Assembly (NCBI RefSeq): GCF_007570835.1
Contig: NZ_SUNC01000001.1
Location: forward strand, 1-64,000
Length of the DNA stretch: 64,000 nucleotides
From: Croceicoccus sediminis
Lineage (GTDB): Bacteria; Pseudomonadota; Alphaproteobacteria; Sphingomonadales; Sphingomonadaceae
Direction of reading: 5' to 3'
The notes below the pieces were generated by a model. That model had not been told where the DNA came from, ran no database searches, and saw only the letters and a list, made by a program, of their open reading frames with translations. Each line of letters begins with the position of its first letter. Position 1 is the stretch's first letter. Positions 50,151 through 60,016 of the stretch are shown piece after piece. The position numbers and the translations under genes were made by a program.

Positions 50151-53100
50151 ATGTCACACGCAAATACCGCTTTCGCATTCTCCGATCCCGCCGAGCCGCA
50201 AGTGTTGGCAGCGGCGAGGGCGCTGGCCGCGCGGCTAGGTTCAGATGAAGCAATCTCACGGCACACTGTGAATGCAACAATGGCCGATCATTTCGGCGGT
50301 AGCGACGCCGAAGGACGCTGGTCCTTACGCGATGCCCATGCCGCACTTGAATTGGCGCAGGTGCTGTTCCTGGCGCAGGCAACTGAATTCTCTCTCGCGA
50401 TGCCATCCAGCACTGCCGATGAGGCTTTCACGCGCCTTGAAGGTCTGGTCCCGACCCAGTCCAACCGGAGCGACGAGCAGATCGAGTGGCAACAATTCGC
50501 AACGCCGCCCCGTCTGGCCTGGATGGCTGCAAAGGCTTGCGCGATTTCTGCCGCTGAACTGGTTCTCGAACCGTCGGCCGGGACCGGGATGCTAGGCGTA
50601 TGGGCAGCAAAGGCAGCTGCGCGTCTCGCTCTCAACGAGATATCACCGCTGCGCCGCGAATGCTTGGGCGCCGTGTTTCCGGAAGCGACAGTCACGGGAT
50701 TTGACGGGGAACTGATCGACGAACTTCTCACGCCCGACGTGGGTCCGAGCGTGGTGCTGATGAACCCGCCCTATTCACACGGTATCGAGAGGGGCCACGA
50801 TAGTCGCACTGGCGATCGGCACTTGCGTTCTGCCTGGAAGCGACTTCTGCCCGGTGGCCGCCTGGTCGCAGTAATGCCAGAATGGTTCGAGCTTCCGAAG
50901 TTCCTTGCCGGGATCGCCGGCCCCATCTCGTTGCGCCTCAACGCGACGATCGAGCGCGGTTTCGTCAAGCAGGGCACCTCAATCTCAACCCGGCTCCTGG
51001 TTCTCGACAAGGCTGAGGATGGTAACAGTCCGATCATCGCCCAGCCGGCAAACTTTGCCGAGCTTCATTTGCTGATCGATATGCTGCCTGGCCGGGTAAG
51101 CCTGCCCGCCGAACCCAGCATCGGCCCCAAGCCAGCCTTGCCGCTTCGACTGGTGGCGAACAGGACGAAACCGGTTCCACTTAAGATCCATCCAGCCGCG
51201 GCAGCGGCGTCGATACTGCCGCTTGAATTTACTCCGCTCGAAGCACCTGCGCCGATCGAAAGCCAGGTTGGGCATTATTTGCCTTACCGACCGAGCCGGA
51301 TCTCGATTGCAGATGCTGTCCCGCATCCGACCCCGCTGGTCGAATCTGTCGCGATGGGTTCGATAACCGCACCCGTGCCCGAAGTGGTGCCTCAGCTTCC
51401 TTCGAGCATCATTGCTGGAGGCGCCTTATCCGCTGCGCAGGCCGAGACCCTGATCTATGCCGCAAGCGCTCATGCCCGCGATCTGCCGGGCCGGTTCGAG
51501 CCCGACGACAAGGGCTGCGCCTTGAAGGCGAGCGCCGAGGGGCACGCCTACCGCATGGGCTACTTTCTTGGTGACGGAACTGGCGCAGGTAAAGGCAGAC
51601 AAGTCGCTTCCGTCATCCTCGACCGGTGGGTGAGGGGTGAACGGCGCCACATCTGGATTTCCAAGAACGAAGCTTTGCTCGAAGATGCCCGCCGCGATTG
51701 GAGCGCCCTCGGCGGCCTTCCCATCGACGTTCAGCCCCTTGGTCAATGGAAGCTCGGTGTCCCGATCGGGATGCGCGAGGGCATACTCTTCGTGACTTAT
51801 CCGACACTACGCTCGGGCCGCAGCGATGCGACCCGGTTCGAGCAGATTCTCGAATGGGCAGGGGAGGACTTCGACGGGCTCATCGTCTTTGACGAAGCCC
51901 ATGCGATGGCCAACGCCGCTGGCGGGGAAGGCTCACGTGGTAAGGTCAAAGGGTCGGAACAGGGCATTGCCGGTGTTCGCATCCAGAATCTGTTGCCGCG
52001 CGCCCGCGTGCTCTACGCATCGGCGACCGGGGCATCCGACGTCAATAATCTCGCCTATGCCACCCGTCTTGGCCTGTGGGGTCCCGAGACGGCTTTTGCC
52101 AATCGCGAAGCCTTCGTCGCAGATATCCGCGATGGCGGTATCGCTGCAATGGAACTGGTCGCCCGTGATCTGAAGGCACTCGGACTGTACGCGGCGAGGG
52201 CACTTTCATTCGCCGGAGTTGAGTACGAGATTCTCGAGCATTGCCTGACCTCCGACCAGGTAGCGGTTTATGACGCCTATGCAGACGCCTGGGCAATCAT
52301 TCATGCCAACCTGCGAGAGGCTCTCGAGGCAACCCGGATCGTCGACGCTGACAGTGGCGATACCCTGAATTCAGGTGCCAAATCGGCTGCGCTTTCGGTA
52401 TTTGAAGGCACCAAGCAGCGCTTCTTCGCGCAGCTCCTTCTATCCATGAAGCTGCCGAGCCTGCTGCCTGCGATTGATACGGCACTTGCGGACGGCAACG
52501 CTGTTGTCGTGCAACTCGTCTCGACCGCCGAAGCCATGCTCAACCGCCGCCTCGCTGATCTCTCCGATGCGGAACGCGAAGCACTCGAAATCGATCTCTC
52601 CCCCCGCGAATATGTGGTCGATTACCTCACCAAATGCTTTCCGGTTCGGTTGATGGCGGTGTTCACGGACGAGAATGGCAATGCCCGGTCCGAACCGATG
52701 AGTGATGATAACGGTGCTCCTGTTCTCTGCCGTTCGGCGCTTGCCGCGCGCGATCGCATGATCGAACAGCTCTGTGCCTTGCCGCCGATCGCGACGGCGC
52801 TCGATGCGATCATCGAACGGTTCGGTGTCGATCAGGTGGCCGAAGTCACCGGTCGTACCCGCCGCCTGATCGTCGGACGCGATGGACGCCAGGTGCTCCA
52901 GTCGCGCTCCCCGCGCGCCAATGTCGCCGAGACGCGAGATTTTATGGACGGGACCAAACGAATTCTGGTTTTCTCCGATGCCGGTGGCACCGGCCGCAGT
53001 TATCATGCCGACCTCGCCGCAAAGAACCAGATGCGCCGGGTCCACTTCCTGCTTGAGCCGGGCTGGCGGGCCGATGCCGCAATCCAGGGCCTTGGTCGCA

Positions 53101-54383
53101 CCAACCGCACCAATCAGGCATCGGCCCCCCTGTTCCGCCCGGTGACCACCGATGTGCGTGGCGAACGTCGGTTTATATCGACCATTGCACGTCGGCTAGA
53201 CAGCCTCGGCGCACTGACCCGCGGGCAGCGCCAGACGGGTGGGCAGAACCTCTTCGATCCTGCCGACAATCTCGAGAGCACATACGCCAAGGAGGCGCTT
53301 CACCGCTGGTTCGGCCTGTTGTTCGAAGGCAAGCTGGAAGCCGTTACGCTTTCTCGGTTTGAGGAATTGAGCGGGCTCAGAGTCGAAGGAGCCGACGGCG
53401 GGATGGTCGATGACCTGCCAACAATCCAGCGCTGGCTCAATCGCATCCTCGCGTTGCCGATTGTTTTGCAAAACGGCATATTTGACGAGTTTCTCGGCCT
53501 CGTCGAAGCGCGGATCGATGCCGCACGCCAGGCCGGCACGCTCGACATTGGGGTGGAGACCATTGCGGTCGAGCATTTCGAGGTGCTGACCGATACGCTA
53601 CTGCGCACCGATGCGCTGTCGGGTGCGACTACGCATCTCCTGGAACTCGAGATTGCCCGCGCGCTCAAGCCTTTGCGTCTCGAACGGCTCGAGGACCTCT
53701 ACGGCTTTTCAGGTTCGCGTCAGCAACTTCTGCGTAATGCGCGCTCAGGCCGGATCGGGCTGCTTGTCCCGGCGCGTAGTCTGCTCACCGACGAAGGTAT
53801 GCGTGTGGCCCGCTTCGAGCTTGTCCGTCCCTTGAAGCATGGGCACATCACCGCCGATCAACTCGAAGAGAGCAACTGGGAAGCGGTGGATCCATCCGAG
53901 TTTCGCCGCCTCTGGCAGGCTGAGGTCGATGACGCCGCCTCAAATCACAAGCGCGAGCGCCTGCATCTTGCAACCGGCCTACTGCTTCCGGTGTGGGATA
54001 AACTCCCTTCGGACTATGTACACGTCAGCCGGATCTCGGCGCGAGACGGACGCTCGCTGTTAGGTCGGGAGGTTCCGCTCCATTGCGTGCCCGAACTGTG
54101 CCAGGCGCTTGGGCTTGAAGACGAACATGCCTTCTCGGCAGAGCAGATCGTCGATGCGGTGAACGGGACCGGGCGGCCGATGCAAATCAGAAGCCGCGAA
54201 GCGCTCACGCTCAAGCGTAGCTTGGTCAACGGCGCGCAGCGGCTCGAACTGGCTGGTTGGTCGGCGTCGCGGCTCGACTGGTACAAAGCACATGGGTGTT
54301 TCACCGAGATCATCCGCTATCAGACGCGTCTTTTCGTTCCGACCACGAACGCAGTGGCGGTCTTGGCGCGGCTTGCAGGCTGA
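50151..54383 (+). CDS. Fusion of an adenine-methyltransferase-like domain and a strawberry-notch helicase
   Basis: In this 1,410-residue protein, residues about 135-215 form an N6-adenine methyltransferase-like unit: EPSAGTGMLGVWAA (SAM motif I) and VLMNPPYSHG (catalytic NPPY). A helicase follows: Walker A region YFLGDGTGAGKGRQ (about 473), DEAH in LIVFDEAHAM (about 577), and motif VI-like IQGLGRTNRTNQA (about 972), as in bacterial strawberry-notch (SNO) proteins. The C-terminal 400 residues have no clear motif. AGGAGG precedes the ATG. It may methylate or remodel DNA for element maintenance or anti-restriction; the exact role is unknown. Confidence 0.87.
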   Translation: MSHANTAFAFSDPAEPQVLAAARALAARLGSDEAISRHTVNATMADHFGGSDAEGRWSLRDAHAALELAQVLFLAQATEFSLAMPSSTADEAFTRLEGLVPTQSNRSDEQIEWQQFATPPRLAWMAAKACAISAAELVLEPSAGTGMLGVWAAKAAARLALNEISPLRRECLGAVFPEATVTGFDGELIDELLTPDVGPSVVLMNPPYSHGIERGHDSRTGDRHLRSAWKRLLPGGRLVAVMPEWFELPKFLAGIAGPISLRLNATIERGFVKQGTSISTRLLVLDKAEDGNSPIIAQPANFAELHLLIDMLPGRVSLPAEPSIGPKPALPLRLVANRTKPVPLKIHPAAAAASILPLEFTPLEAPAPIESQVGHYLPYRPSRISIADAVPHPTPLVESVAMGSITAPVPEVVPQLPSSIIAGGALSAAQAETLIYAASAHARDLPGRFEPDDKGCALKASAEGHAYRMGYFLGDGTGAGKGRQVASVILDRWVRGERRHIWISKNEALLEDARRDWSALGGLPIDVQPLGQWKLGVPIGMREGILFVTYPTLRSGRSDATRFEQILEWAGEDFDGLIVFDEAHAMANAAGGEGSRGKVKGSEQGIAGVRIQNLLPRARVLYASATGASDVNNLAYATRLGLWGPETAFANREAFVADIRDGGIAAMELVARDLKALGLYAARALSFAGVEYEILEHCLTSDQVAVYDAYADAWAIIHANLREALEATRIVDADSGDTLNSGAKSAALSVFEGTKQRFFAQLLLSMKLPSLLPAIDTALADGNAVVVQLVSTAEAMLNRRLADLSDAEREALEIDLSPREYVVDYLTKCFPVRLMAVFTDENGNARSEPMSDDNGAPVLCRSALAARDRMIEQLCALPPIATALDAIIERFGVDQVAEVTGRTRRLIVGRDGRQVLQSRSPRANVAETRDFMDGTKRILVFSDAGGTGRSYHADLAAKNQMRRVHFLLEPGWRADAAIQGLGRTNRTNQASAPLFRPVTTDVRGERRFISTIARRLDSLGALTRGQRQTGGQNLFDPADNLESTYAKEALHRWFGLLFEGKLEAVTLSRFEELSGLRVEGADGGMVDDLPTIQRWLNRILALPIVLQNGIFDEFLGLVEARIDAARQAGTLDIGVETIAVEHFEVLTDTLLRTDALSGATTHLLELEIARALKPLRLERLEDLYGFSGSRQQLLRNARSGRIGLLVPARSLLTDEGMRVARFELVRPLKHGHITADQLEESNWEAVDPSEFRRLWQAEVDDAASNHKRERLHLATGLLLPVWDKLPSDYVHVSRISARDGRSLLGREVPLHCVPELCQALGLEDEHAFSAEQIVDAVNGTGRPMQIRSREALTLKRSLVNGAQRLELAGWSASRLDWYKAHGCFTEIIRYQTRLFVPTTNAVAVLARLAG

Positions 54384-54397
54384 ATTTGACGCATCTT

Positions 54398-54437
54398 GCC
54401 AAATGGCATTCAAAGTGGTATATGCTGCCATATGGAG
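54398..54437. promoter_or_regulatory. Two palindromic operators before the Xre-RES module
   Basis: TGCCAAATGGCA (54398-54409) and TGCCATATGGAG (54426-54437) are near-copies of one palindrome with centres 28 bp apart, the second ending 7 bp before the antitoxin start. This suits negative autoregulation by the antitoxin or the toxin-antitoxin complex. Confidence 0.55.
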
Positions 54438-54444
54438 AATAGTC

Positions 54445-54858
54445 ATGTTGGCTTTGCAACCCGTTGATACCGTCCCCCACGCCTTCCGACCCGATCCTAT
54501 AACTCAGGAGGAAGCATCGGCGATGTTTCGCGCCGTGCTAAACCTGTTCGGCAAATGGGAACTCACAGACGAGCAGGCAGCGACTTTGCTCGACATGCCG
54601 GTTCGCTCCTACCGGCGGTGGAAGGCTGAGGGTGCGGGCCGTGTCTCGCGCGATGGTGCGGCACGGCTCTCCAACCTGATGGGTATTCACAAGGCGCTGA
54701 GGATCATCTTTTCAGAAGCCCAGCGTGGCTACGCCTGGATCAAGGCAGGCAACGCCGCCTTTGCCGGAGCGAGCGCGCTTGATGTCATGCTTGGCGGCGA
54801 GCTGACTGATATCATGCGGGTGCGTCGCTATCTTGATTCCGAACGTGGTGCCTGGTGA
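54445..54858 (+). CDS. Xre/MbcA/ParS-type antitoxin (DUF2384)
   Basis: The 137-residue protein has an Xre-like helix-turn-helix (LTDEQAATLLDMPVRSYRRW) and the C-terminal DUF2384 segment with GIHKALRIIFSE, ending LDSERGAW, which in this family plugs the toxin's active site. GGAG lies 8 nt before the ATG at 54445; the frame is open upstream into the helicase gene. The RES toxin start overlaps its stop. Confidence 0.92.
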   Translation: MLALQPVDTVPHAFRPDPITQEEASAMFRAVLNLFGKWELTDEQAATLLDMPVRSYRRWKAEGAGRVSRDGAARLSNLMGIHKALRIIFSEAQRGYAWIKAGNAAFAGASALDVMLGGELTDIMRVRRYLDSERGAW

Positions 54859-55574
54859 TTGATCCCAAGGCAATTCCGGTTGCCCAGGTCGAGTGGAAAG
54901 GTGCTGTACGGATTATCCGCAGTGCCTTTCCACCGATCGACCTGTTCGAAGATATCGCAGACCCCGCAGACTGGCCGCTGCTGATCTCTGCCGAGCAAAA
55001 AACCAATCCTCGCATCATGGCGACGATCGGCAATCTCGATCTGGTACCTGCAGACCGTCGGGTAGGGGGCAACGGCGCATCATATCTGATGGCCCCGTTC
55101 ACGCATGTCAGCACTGACCGACCAAGTCGATTCACCAATGGGACCTACGGCGTCTTATACGCGGGGGATGCATTTGAAACTGCGCTGTTCGAGACAATCC
55201 ATCATCATGCCCGCTTCATGGCTCGCACTTCCGAAGCGCCAGGTTGGACCTCGCAGTTCCGTGAGATCATCCTTTCGGTAAGCGCCGATCTTCACGATCT
55301 CAGGAGCCTTGCCGCAGGCGATCCCGCACTTGATCCCGACAACTATGCTGCATCGCAAGCCCTCGCTGTTGAGCTTCAAGGGGGCGGGGCCGAAGGTCTT
55401 GTCTATCCGAGCATCCGGCATCCGGGTGGTGAATGTGTCGGCTTGTTCTACCCGGATTGTGCATCCGACCCCATTCAGGGACGTCACCTCGACTACCACT
55501 GGGACGGAACGGGTGTCGATCTGGTTCGAGACGCTGGCACAGGGGCGGTATTTCGAGTGGTGGATGCTGCGTAG
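54855..55574 (+). CDS. RES domain toxin (NAD-degrading family)
   Basis: The 239-residue protein has the RES-fold markers: arginine in PSRFTNGTYGVLYAG, glutamate in FETALFETIHHH, and serine in VYPSIRHPGGEC. RES toxins (MbcT, Res, ParT) degrade NAD or ADP-ribosylate targets and stop growth when freed from the antitoxin. The GTG start overlaps the antitoxin stop by GTGA. It may stabilise the island or act as abortive defence. Confidence 0.92.
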   Translation: MIDPKAIPVAQVEWKGAVRIIRSAFPPIDLFEDIADPADWPLLISAEQKTNPRIMATIGNLDLVPADRRVGGNGASYLMAPFTHVSTDRPSRFTNGTYGVLYAGDAFETALFETIHHHARFMARTSEAPGWTSQFREIILSVSADLHDLRSLAAGDPALDPDNYAASQALAVELQGGGAEGLVYPSIRHPGGECVGLFYPDCASDPIQGRHLDYHWDGTGVDLVRDAGTGAVFRVVDAA

Positions 55575-55976
55575 ACCGAAGATCCAACGTCCAGGTTTTG
55601 CTGCGGTGATCCCGAAAGCTTTGCGCTCTAATCCCGGCCATTCAAGGTCGATCGCCGATCTCCTGAAAGCGGACGCAATTACCAAACGGCGCAGTTGGCG
55701 GCGTCTGGGACTTTCCTGCCATTCTCCCGCAACTTGGCGAACGGCTAGACCGGCCAGCACCGGCCATTCGCCATCTCCCAGGACGCAGCCCCTGCTGGAT
55801 GACATAAATGCGCGCACAACTCGCGACCAGTCCCGAGAACTGCGTGCGTGTGTCGGTACCGACGCTCACACGCCTCGGCGAAGGTCTACGCAAAAATATC
55901 AAACCTTTCTCGTGCTAGAGAACCTGTTTCGTGGGGCGGACTTGGGTGCTAATGTCGCTACTAGCGGGGGCCTTGC
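55575..55976. other. 402-bp gap between the RES toxin and the OLD-family gene
   Basis: No gene is supported. It contains, on the minus strand, a decayed repeat around 55654-55670 that is related to one at 60031 after the helicase gene. No terminator hairpin is obvious. The promoter of the OLD/helicase pair must lie in its right half if the pair is transcribed on its own. Confidence 0.6.
55654..55670 (-). repeat. Decayed interspersed repeat, left copy
   Basis: On the minus strand it reads GCTTTCAGGAGATCGGC, matching 15 of 17 bases at 60031-60047 on the plus strand. Weaker similarity (CGAC, TTG, CGGG, AGCGCAA in order) continues for about 35 bases beyond. The two copies thus bracket the OLD/UvrD pair in inverted orientation. 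Confidence 0.5.
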
Positions 55977-58016
55977 GTGTATATTGCTGAGATCAGGATC
56001 GAGAACTTCCGGCTGTTCGGATCGGCAGCGCGCGCCTTCGTTCTTCCGCTCAATCCCGGCCTGACGGCGCTGGTCGGCCAGAATGACGCGGGCAAAACCG
56101 CGATCATCGACGCGGTCCGCCTGGTGCTCGGTACGCGCGACCAGGATATGCTGCGCGTGGATCCGCTCGATTTCCACCAAAGCGCGCCCGGAGCGGAACG
56201 CGCCGACCAGATCGCCATCCGCCTGACCTTCCGCGGCCTAACCGTTGCCGACCGTGGCGCCTTTGCCGAGTTCCTCACCTACGAAAACGTCGGCGAACAG
56301 CTCGAGACGGCGCTGATCGTCACCTGGATCGCCAAGCGCAACGCGAAAGAAGGCAGCTCGCGGCGGGTGCTTCCGCCGGAATGGCGCACCGGCGCCAAAG
56401 GCGATGGTCCCCTAATGGACTGGGGTGCGCGCTCGCTTTTGACCGCGACCTATCTGCGTCCGTTGCGCGATGCGGAGCGCGCGATGAGCGCCGGACGCGG
56501 ATCGCGGCTGTCGCAGATCCTCCAGCACACCGCTGAGATTCGGAACACCGGCGTCGCCTTCGATCGCAACGCCAACCCCCCGGTCGAAGCCAAAGACCTC
56601 AGTGTGCTCGGGCTCGGCGACTATGCCAGCCACCTGTTCGGCGAAAGCGAAGGCATCAAGCAGGCACGCAAGCGGCTAAACGAGGAATATCTCGCGCCCT
56701 TGTCGTTTGCAGATGATCTGCTTCTTGCCCGCATCGGCGTTGCTGGAGCGCAGGAGGACAATCTCAGGCTGCGCCAGCTTCTCGAAAAGCTGGAACTGGC
56801 CTTGACGGCCTCGGCCGATGCGGACAGCGCGCAAAACCGCGGGCTCGGGTCGAACAATCTGCTGTTCATGGCCTGCGAGCTGCTGCTGCTCGCAGCCGAA
56901 AGCGACGGCTTCCCGCTGCTGCTGATCGAGGAACCTGAGGCGCATCTCCATCCGCAGCGCCAGCTACGTCTCATGTCATTCCTGCAGGCACAGGCAAGCA
57001 AGCCCCGCGCCGATGGCCAAAATATCCAGATCATTGTCACGACGCACAGCCCGAACCTCGCTTCGGACCTGCAGCTGGACAATCTGGCGCTGATCAAGGG
57101 CGGGCGGGCATTCCCGTTGTGCCGCGGCAAGACTCTGCTCAGCGCCTCCGACTATCGCTTTCTTGAGCGCTTCCTCGACGTGACTAAGGCGAACCTATTT
57201 TTCGCACGCGCGGTGATGATCGTCGAAGGCGATACCGAGACGATCCTGATGCCGGTCGTCGCCAAGCTGCTCGGGCGCGATTTCCACGAATATGGCGTGT
57301 CGCTGGTCAATGTCGGCGGCGTCGGGCTTGGCCGCTATGCGCGCATTTTCCTACGAAAGGACCCGGAAGAGGATGGCGAAATCGGTATCCCCGTCGCCTG
57401 CTTGACCGACATGGACGTGATGCCCGACATGGCGCCGTGGATCGTCGGAAAGCTCGAACCAGGCCAGCCAGTGCCGGCACGACCGCCCTCGCGGCGGCAA
57501 TGGCGGATCAAGGCTGACCTTCCCGGCGAGCAACTTGCCCAGCGCCGCGCCGAACGCCGCGCCAAGGCGTCTGGCCAGCGGGTCGAGACCTTCGTCTCCG
57601 ACGAATGGACGCTTGAATACGACCTCGCCTTTCACGGACTCGGCAAGCAGGTCTATCGCAGCGCTTCGCTGGCGCTCGCGGACGATGCACTCAACGCCGG
57701 CGGCGCAGTACAGGCCGAGGTAATCGCAGGGGCCGACGCGGCCTATCAGGCTTTGGCCGATGCCGGTCATGATCGGGAGACGCTTGGGTCTCACATCTAT
57801 TCGCTGTTCGAGGCCGAGGGCGCCTCGAAGGCGATCGCCGCCCAATATCTCGCCGAATTGCTCGAGAAGGAGGTGAATGCCGGAACGCTCACCTCCCTTG
57901 CGTTGCGGCAGCTACTGCCGCCCTATGTCGTCGCGGCAATCGCGCACGTCACCGCGCCCTTCACCGCGCCCGCGCCGAACGGCGCCGCGGCACCGGGGCC
58001 GGCGGCGGCGGCCTGA
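55977..58016 (+). CDS. OLD-family ATPase-nuclease (GajA-like)
   Basis: The 679-residue protein has an SMC/ABC-type ATPase head: Walker A LVGQNDAGKTAII (about 33-43), LLIEEPEAHLHPQRQ with the Walker B acidic pair (about 316-330), and the H-loop TTHSPNLASD. A Toprim nuclease follows with Glu in MIVEGDTETILMP (about 411-423) and DxD in CLTDMDVMPDM (about 474-484), then an Ala/Pro-rich tail. OLD proteins next to a UvrD-like helicase are class 2 OLD, the arrangement of the Gabija anti-phage system. GTG start with GGGGG upstream. It is longer than typical GajA. Confidence 0.87.
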   Translation: MYIAEIRIENFRLFGSAARAFVLPLNPGLTALVGQNDAGKTAIIDAVRLVLGTRDQDMLRVDPLDFHQSAPGAERADQIAIRLTFRGLTVADRGAFAEFLTYENVGEQLETALIVTWIAKRNAKEGSSRRVLPPEWRTGAKGDGPLMDWGARSLLTATYLRPLRDAERAMSAGRGSRLSQILQHTAEIRNTGVAFDRNANPPVEAKDLSVLGLGDYASHLFGESEGIKQARKRLNEEYLAPLSFADDLLLARIGVAGAQEDNLRLRQLLEKLELALTASADADSAQNRGLGSNNLLFMACELLLLAAESDGFPLLLIEEPEAHLHPQRQLRLMSFLQAQASKPRADGQNIQIIVTTHSPNLASDLQLDNLALIKGGRAFPLCRGKTLLSASDYRFLERFLDVTKANLFFARAVMIVEGDTETILMPVVAKLLGRDFHEYGVSLVNVGGVGLGRYARIFLRKDPEEDGEIGIPVACLTDMDVMPDMAPWIVGKLEPGQPVPARPPSRRQWRIKADLPGEQLAQRRAERRAKASGQRVETFVSDEWTLEYDLAFHGLGKQVYRSASLALADDALNAGGAVQAEVIAGADAAYQALADAGHDRETLGSHIYSLFEAEGASKAIAAQYLAELLEKEVNAGTLTSLALRQLLPPYVVAAIAHVTAPFTAPAPNGAAAPGPAAAA

Positions 58017-58021
58017 AGCCG

Positions 58022-60016
58022 ATGTTCGACGATCTCATCCGCGAGCAGGACGTCGCCTGGGCGGCGGCGCTCATGGGACTGGGACCGGACGGCTTCGCGC
58101 CGGTCGGTGATGATGACAGCCGGCTCAGGGCGATGCTCAATCTCGATACGGTCGATTTCGAGGCCTGTCCCGGGAGCGGCAAGACCACGCTGCTCGTCGC
58201 CAAGCTTGCCGTGTTGGCAACGCGCTGGCCGCACCGGCACCAAGGCATCTGCGTACTCTCGCACACCAATGCGGCGCGCAACGAGATCGGTACCAAGCTG
58301 GGCAATTCGGCTGCGGGAATCTCGCTGACCCGCTACCCGCATTTCGTCGGCACGATCCACGCGTTCGTGAACGAGTATCTGGCGCTGCCCTGGCTGCGCT
58401 CCAAGGGTCTCGAAGTAAAGTGCATCGATACGCAAATCGCGCTCGCCAAGCGCCGGGGGCTTCTGCCCGGAAACGCACGCTGGGCGATCCAAAAGGCCCG
58501 GCTTAGCGAAGGGTGCCTGATCTACACCCGCCCCGACTATACGGGCGGCAGCACCGGCAAGTTCGGGCCGCAGACGCAGACATACCAGGCGCTCATCGAA
58601 GCGCGCCGCGCGGGCAGCCAACAGGGCTATTTCTGCTTCGACGAGATGTTCGTCTGGGCGAACGAATTGCTCGACAAGCGGCCCGAGGTCGCAGCAGACC
58701 TCCGGCGGCGCTTCCCGTTGGTGTTCGTCGACGAGGCGCAGGACAACAGCGAGGAGCAGTCCGCGCTCCTACACCGGATCTTTTGCGCGGGCGACGCGCC
58801 TTCGCGTCGGCAACGCTTCGGGGACTCGAACCAGGCGATCTATGCGCGCGCCGGCGCCGAGGGCGCTGCAACCGATCCCTTTCCCGGCGCTGCGGTCCAA
58901 GCGATACCACGCAGTTACCGGTTTGCGCAGCCGCTCGCCGATGAAGTGAAGGGGCTCGGAGTCGCGCCCCAGGACCTGGTCGGTGCGGGACCGCCGCCCG
59001 AGCACGGCATTGCCCACCAGGCGCCCACGTTGTTCCTGTTCGACGACGCCAGCGTGCGGTCGGTGCTGCCTCGCTATGGCGAGCATCTGATCGCGACCTT
59101 CGACGCCCAAGTGCTCGAAAGCGGCGTGTTCACCGCGGTGGCGGGCGTGCACGATCTCGATGAAGCTGGTCGGGTGCCGCACGCGATGGGCCACTACGCC
59201 CCCGCCTATGATCCGGCCTGCGCGCGCAAGGAAGCGGCGCCGACCAGCTTCGCCCAGTATCTGGCACGAGCGCGGTTCGAGATGGTAGGCAGCGGCAACA
59301 GCGACAAATTGGTCAATGCGGCGGCATCGGCGCTACTCGCAGCAAGCGAACTGACTGGCGGGACGCACGGGCGGATGGCGCGCAAGTCGCCGCATCGCCG
59401 CGTAGTCGATCTCCTCACAGGCACCGAGGCTCATCCCGCCTACTTCGCACTGATCGAACGGATACTCGCCGGCTGCGGCGAGTTCGTGGAGGCCGATTGG
59501 CAGGCGGCGGTGCGTCCGCACGCGGAGATGGTCGTCCATCAGTTGAGCGGCGCCGAGGTGCTTGGAAAAGGGGCGGCATTCCTCGCATGGCCGCAGGACG
59601 GACCAGCGCTCTACGCTGGGGCCGCGGCTATCGCGCGAACCAACAATCTGTTCGCCTATCCCGAGGGCGCCCCGCAAGTCCGCATCCGGCTGGGATCAAT
59701 CCATTCGGTAAAGGGCGAGACCCACACTGCGACACTGGTGCTCGACAGCTTCTACTTCGCACATCACCTGAGCGAGCTTAAACCCTGGCTCCTCGGCGCG
59801 AAGACGGGCGGGTCGCGCCTGAATGGCCGAGGAAATGTGGTCGCCGAAGGTCCGCGGATGCTTGGCAGGCTGCGACTGCACTATGTCGCGATGACCCGCC
59901 CGACTCATCTCCTGTGCCTAGCAATGCGCAAGGATGTCTTTGCCGCGGGAGAACTCGACATTCTCATCGGGCGCGGCTGGACGGTCATCGATTGCTGTGC
60001 GCCTGCGCAGGCCTGA
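58022..60016 (+). CDS. UvrD/Rep-family helicase (GajB-like partner of the OLD protein)
   Basis: The 664-residue superfamily 1 helicase has motif I DFEACPGSGKTTLLVAK (about 45-61), motif Ia LSHTNAARNEI, motif II FVDEAQDNSEEQ (about 235-246), motif IV-V SIHSVKGETHTATLVLD and motif VI LHYVAMTRPTHLL. It starts 5 bp after the OLD gene, so the two are co-transcribed. In Gabija the helicase binds the OLD protein and senses DNA ends produced during phage replication; here that is inferred from gene order. It is longer than usual GajB. Confidence 0.88.
   Translation: MFDDLIREQDVAWAAALMGLGPDGFAPVGDDDSRLRAMLNLDTVDFEACPGSGKTTLLVAKLAVLATRWPHRHQGICVLSHTNAARNEIGTKLGNSAAGISLTRYPHFVGTIHAFVNEYLALPWLRSKGLEVKCIDTQIALAKRRGLLPGNARWAIQKARLSEGCLIYTRPDYTGGSTGKFGPQTQTYQALIEARRAGSQQGYFCFDEMFVWANELLDKRPEVAADLRRRFPLVFVDEAQDNSEEQSALLHRIFCAGDAPSRRQRFGDSNQAIYARAGAEGAATDPFPGAAVQAIPRSYRFAQPLADEVKGLGVAPQDLVGAGPPPEHGIAHQAPTLFLFDDASVRSVLPRYGEHLIATFDAQVLESGVFTAVAGVHDLDEAGRVPHAMGHYAPAYDPACARKEAAPTSFAQYLARARFEMVGSGNSDKLVNAAASALLAASELTGGTHGRMARKSPHRRVVDLLTGTEAHPAYFALIERILAGCGEFVEADWQAAVRPHAEMVVHQLSGAEVLGKGAAFLAWPQDGPALYAGAAAIARTNNLFAYPEGAPQVRIRLGSIHSVKGETHTATLVLDSFYFAHHLSELKPWLLGAKTGGSRLNGRGNVVAEGPRMLGRLRLHYVAMTRPTHLLCLAMRKDVFAAGELDILIGRGWTVIDCCAPAQA

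Noticed and set aside
55309-56064. Plus-strand frame of 251 codons over the RES toxin end and the following gap
   Set aside because: It is out of frame with RES, overlaps it and the start of the OLD gene, and shows no motif or ribosome site.
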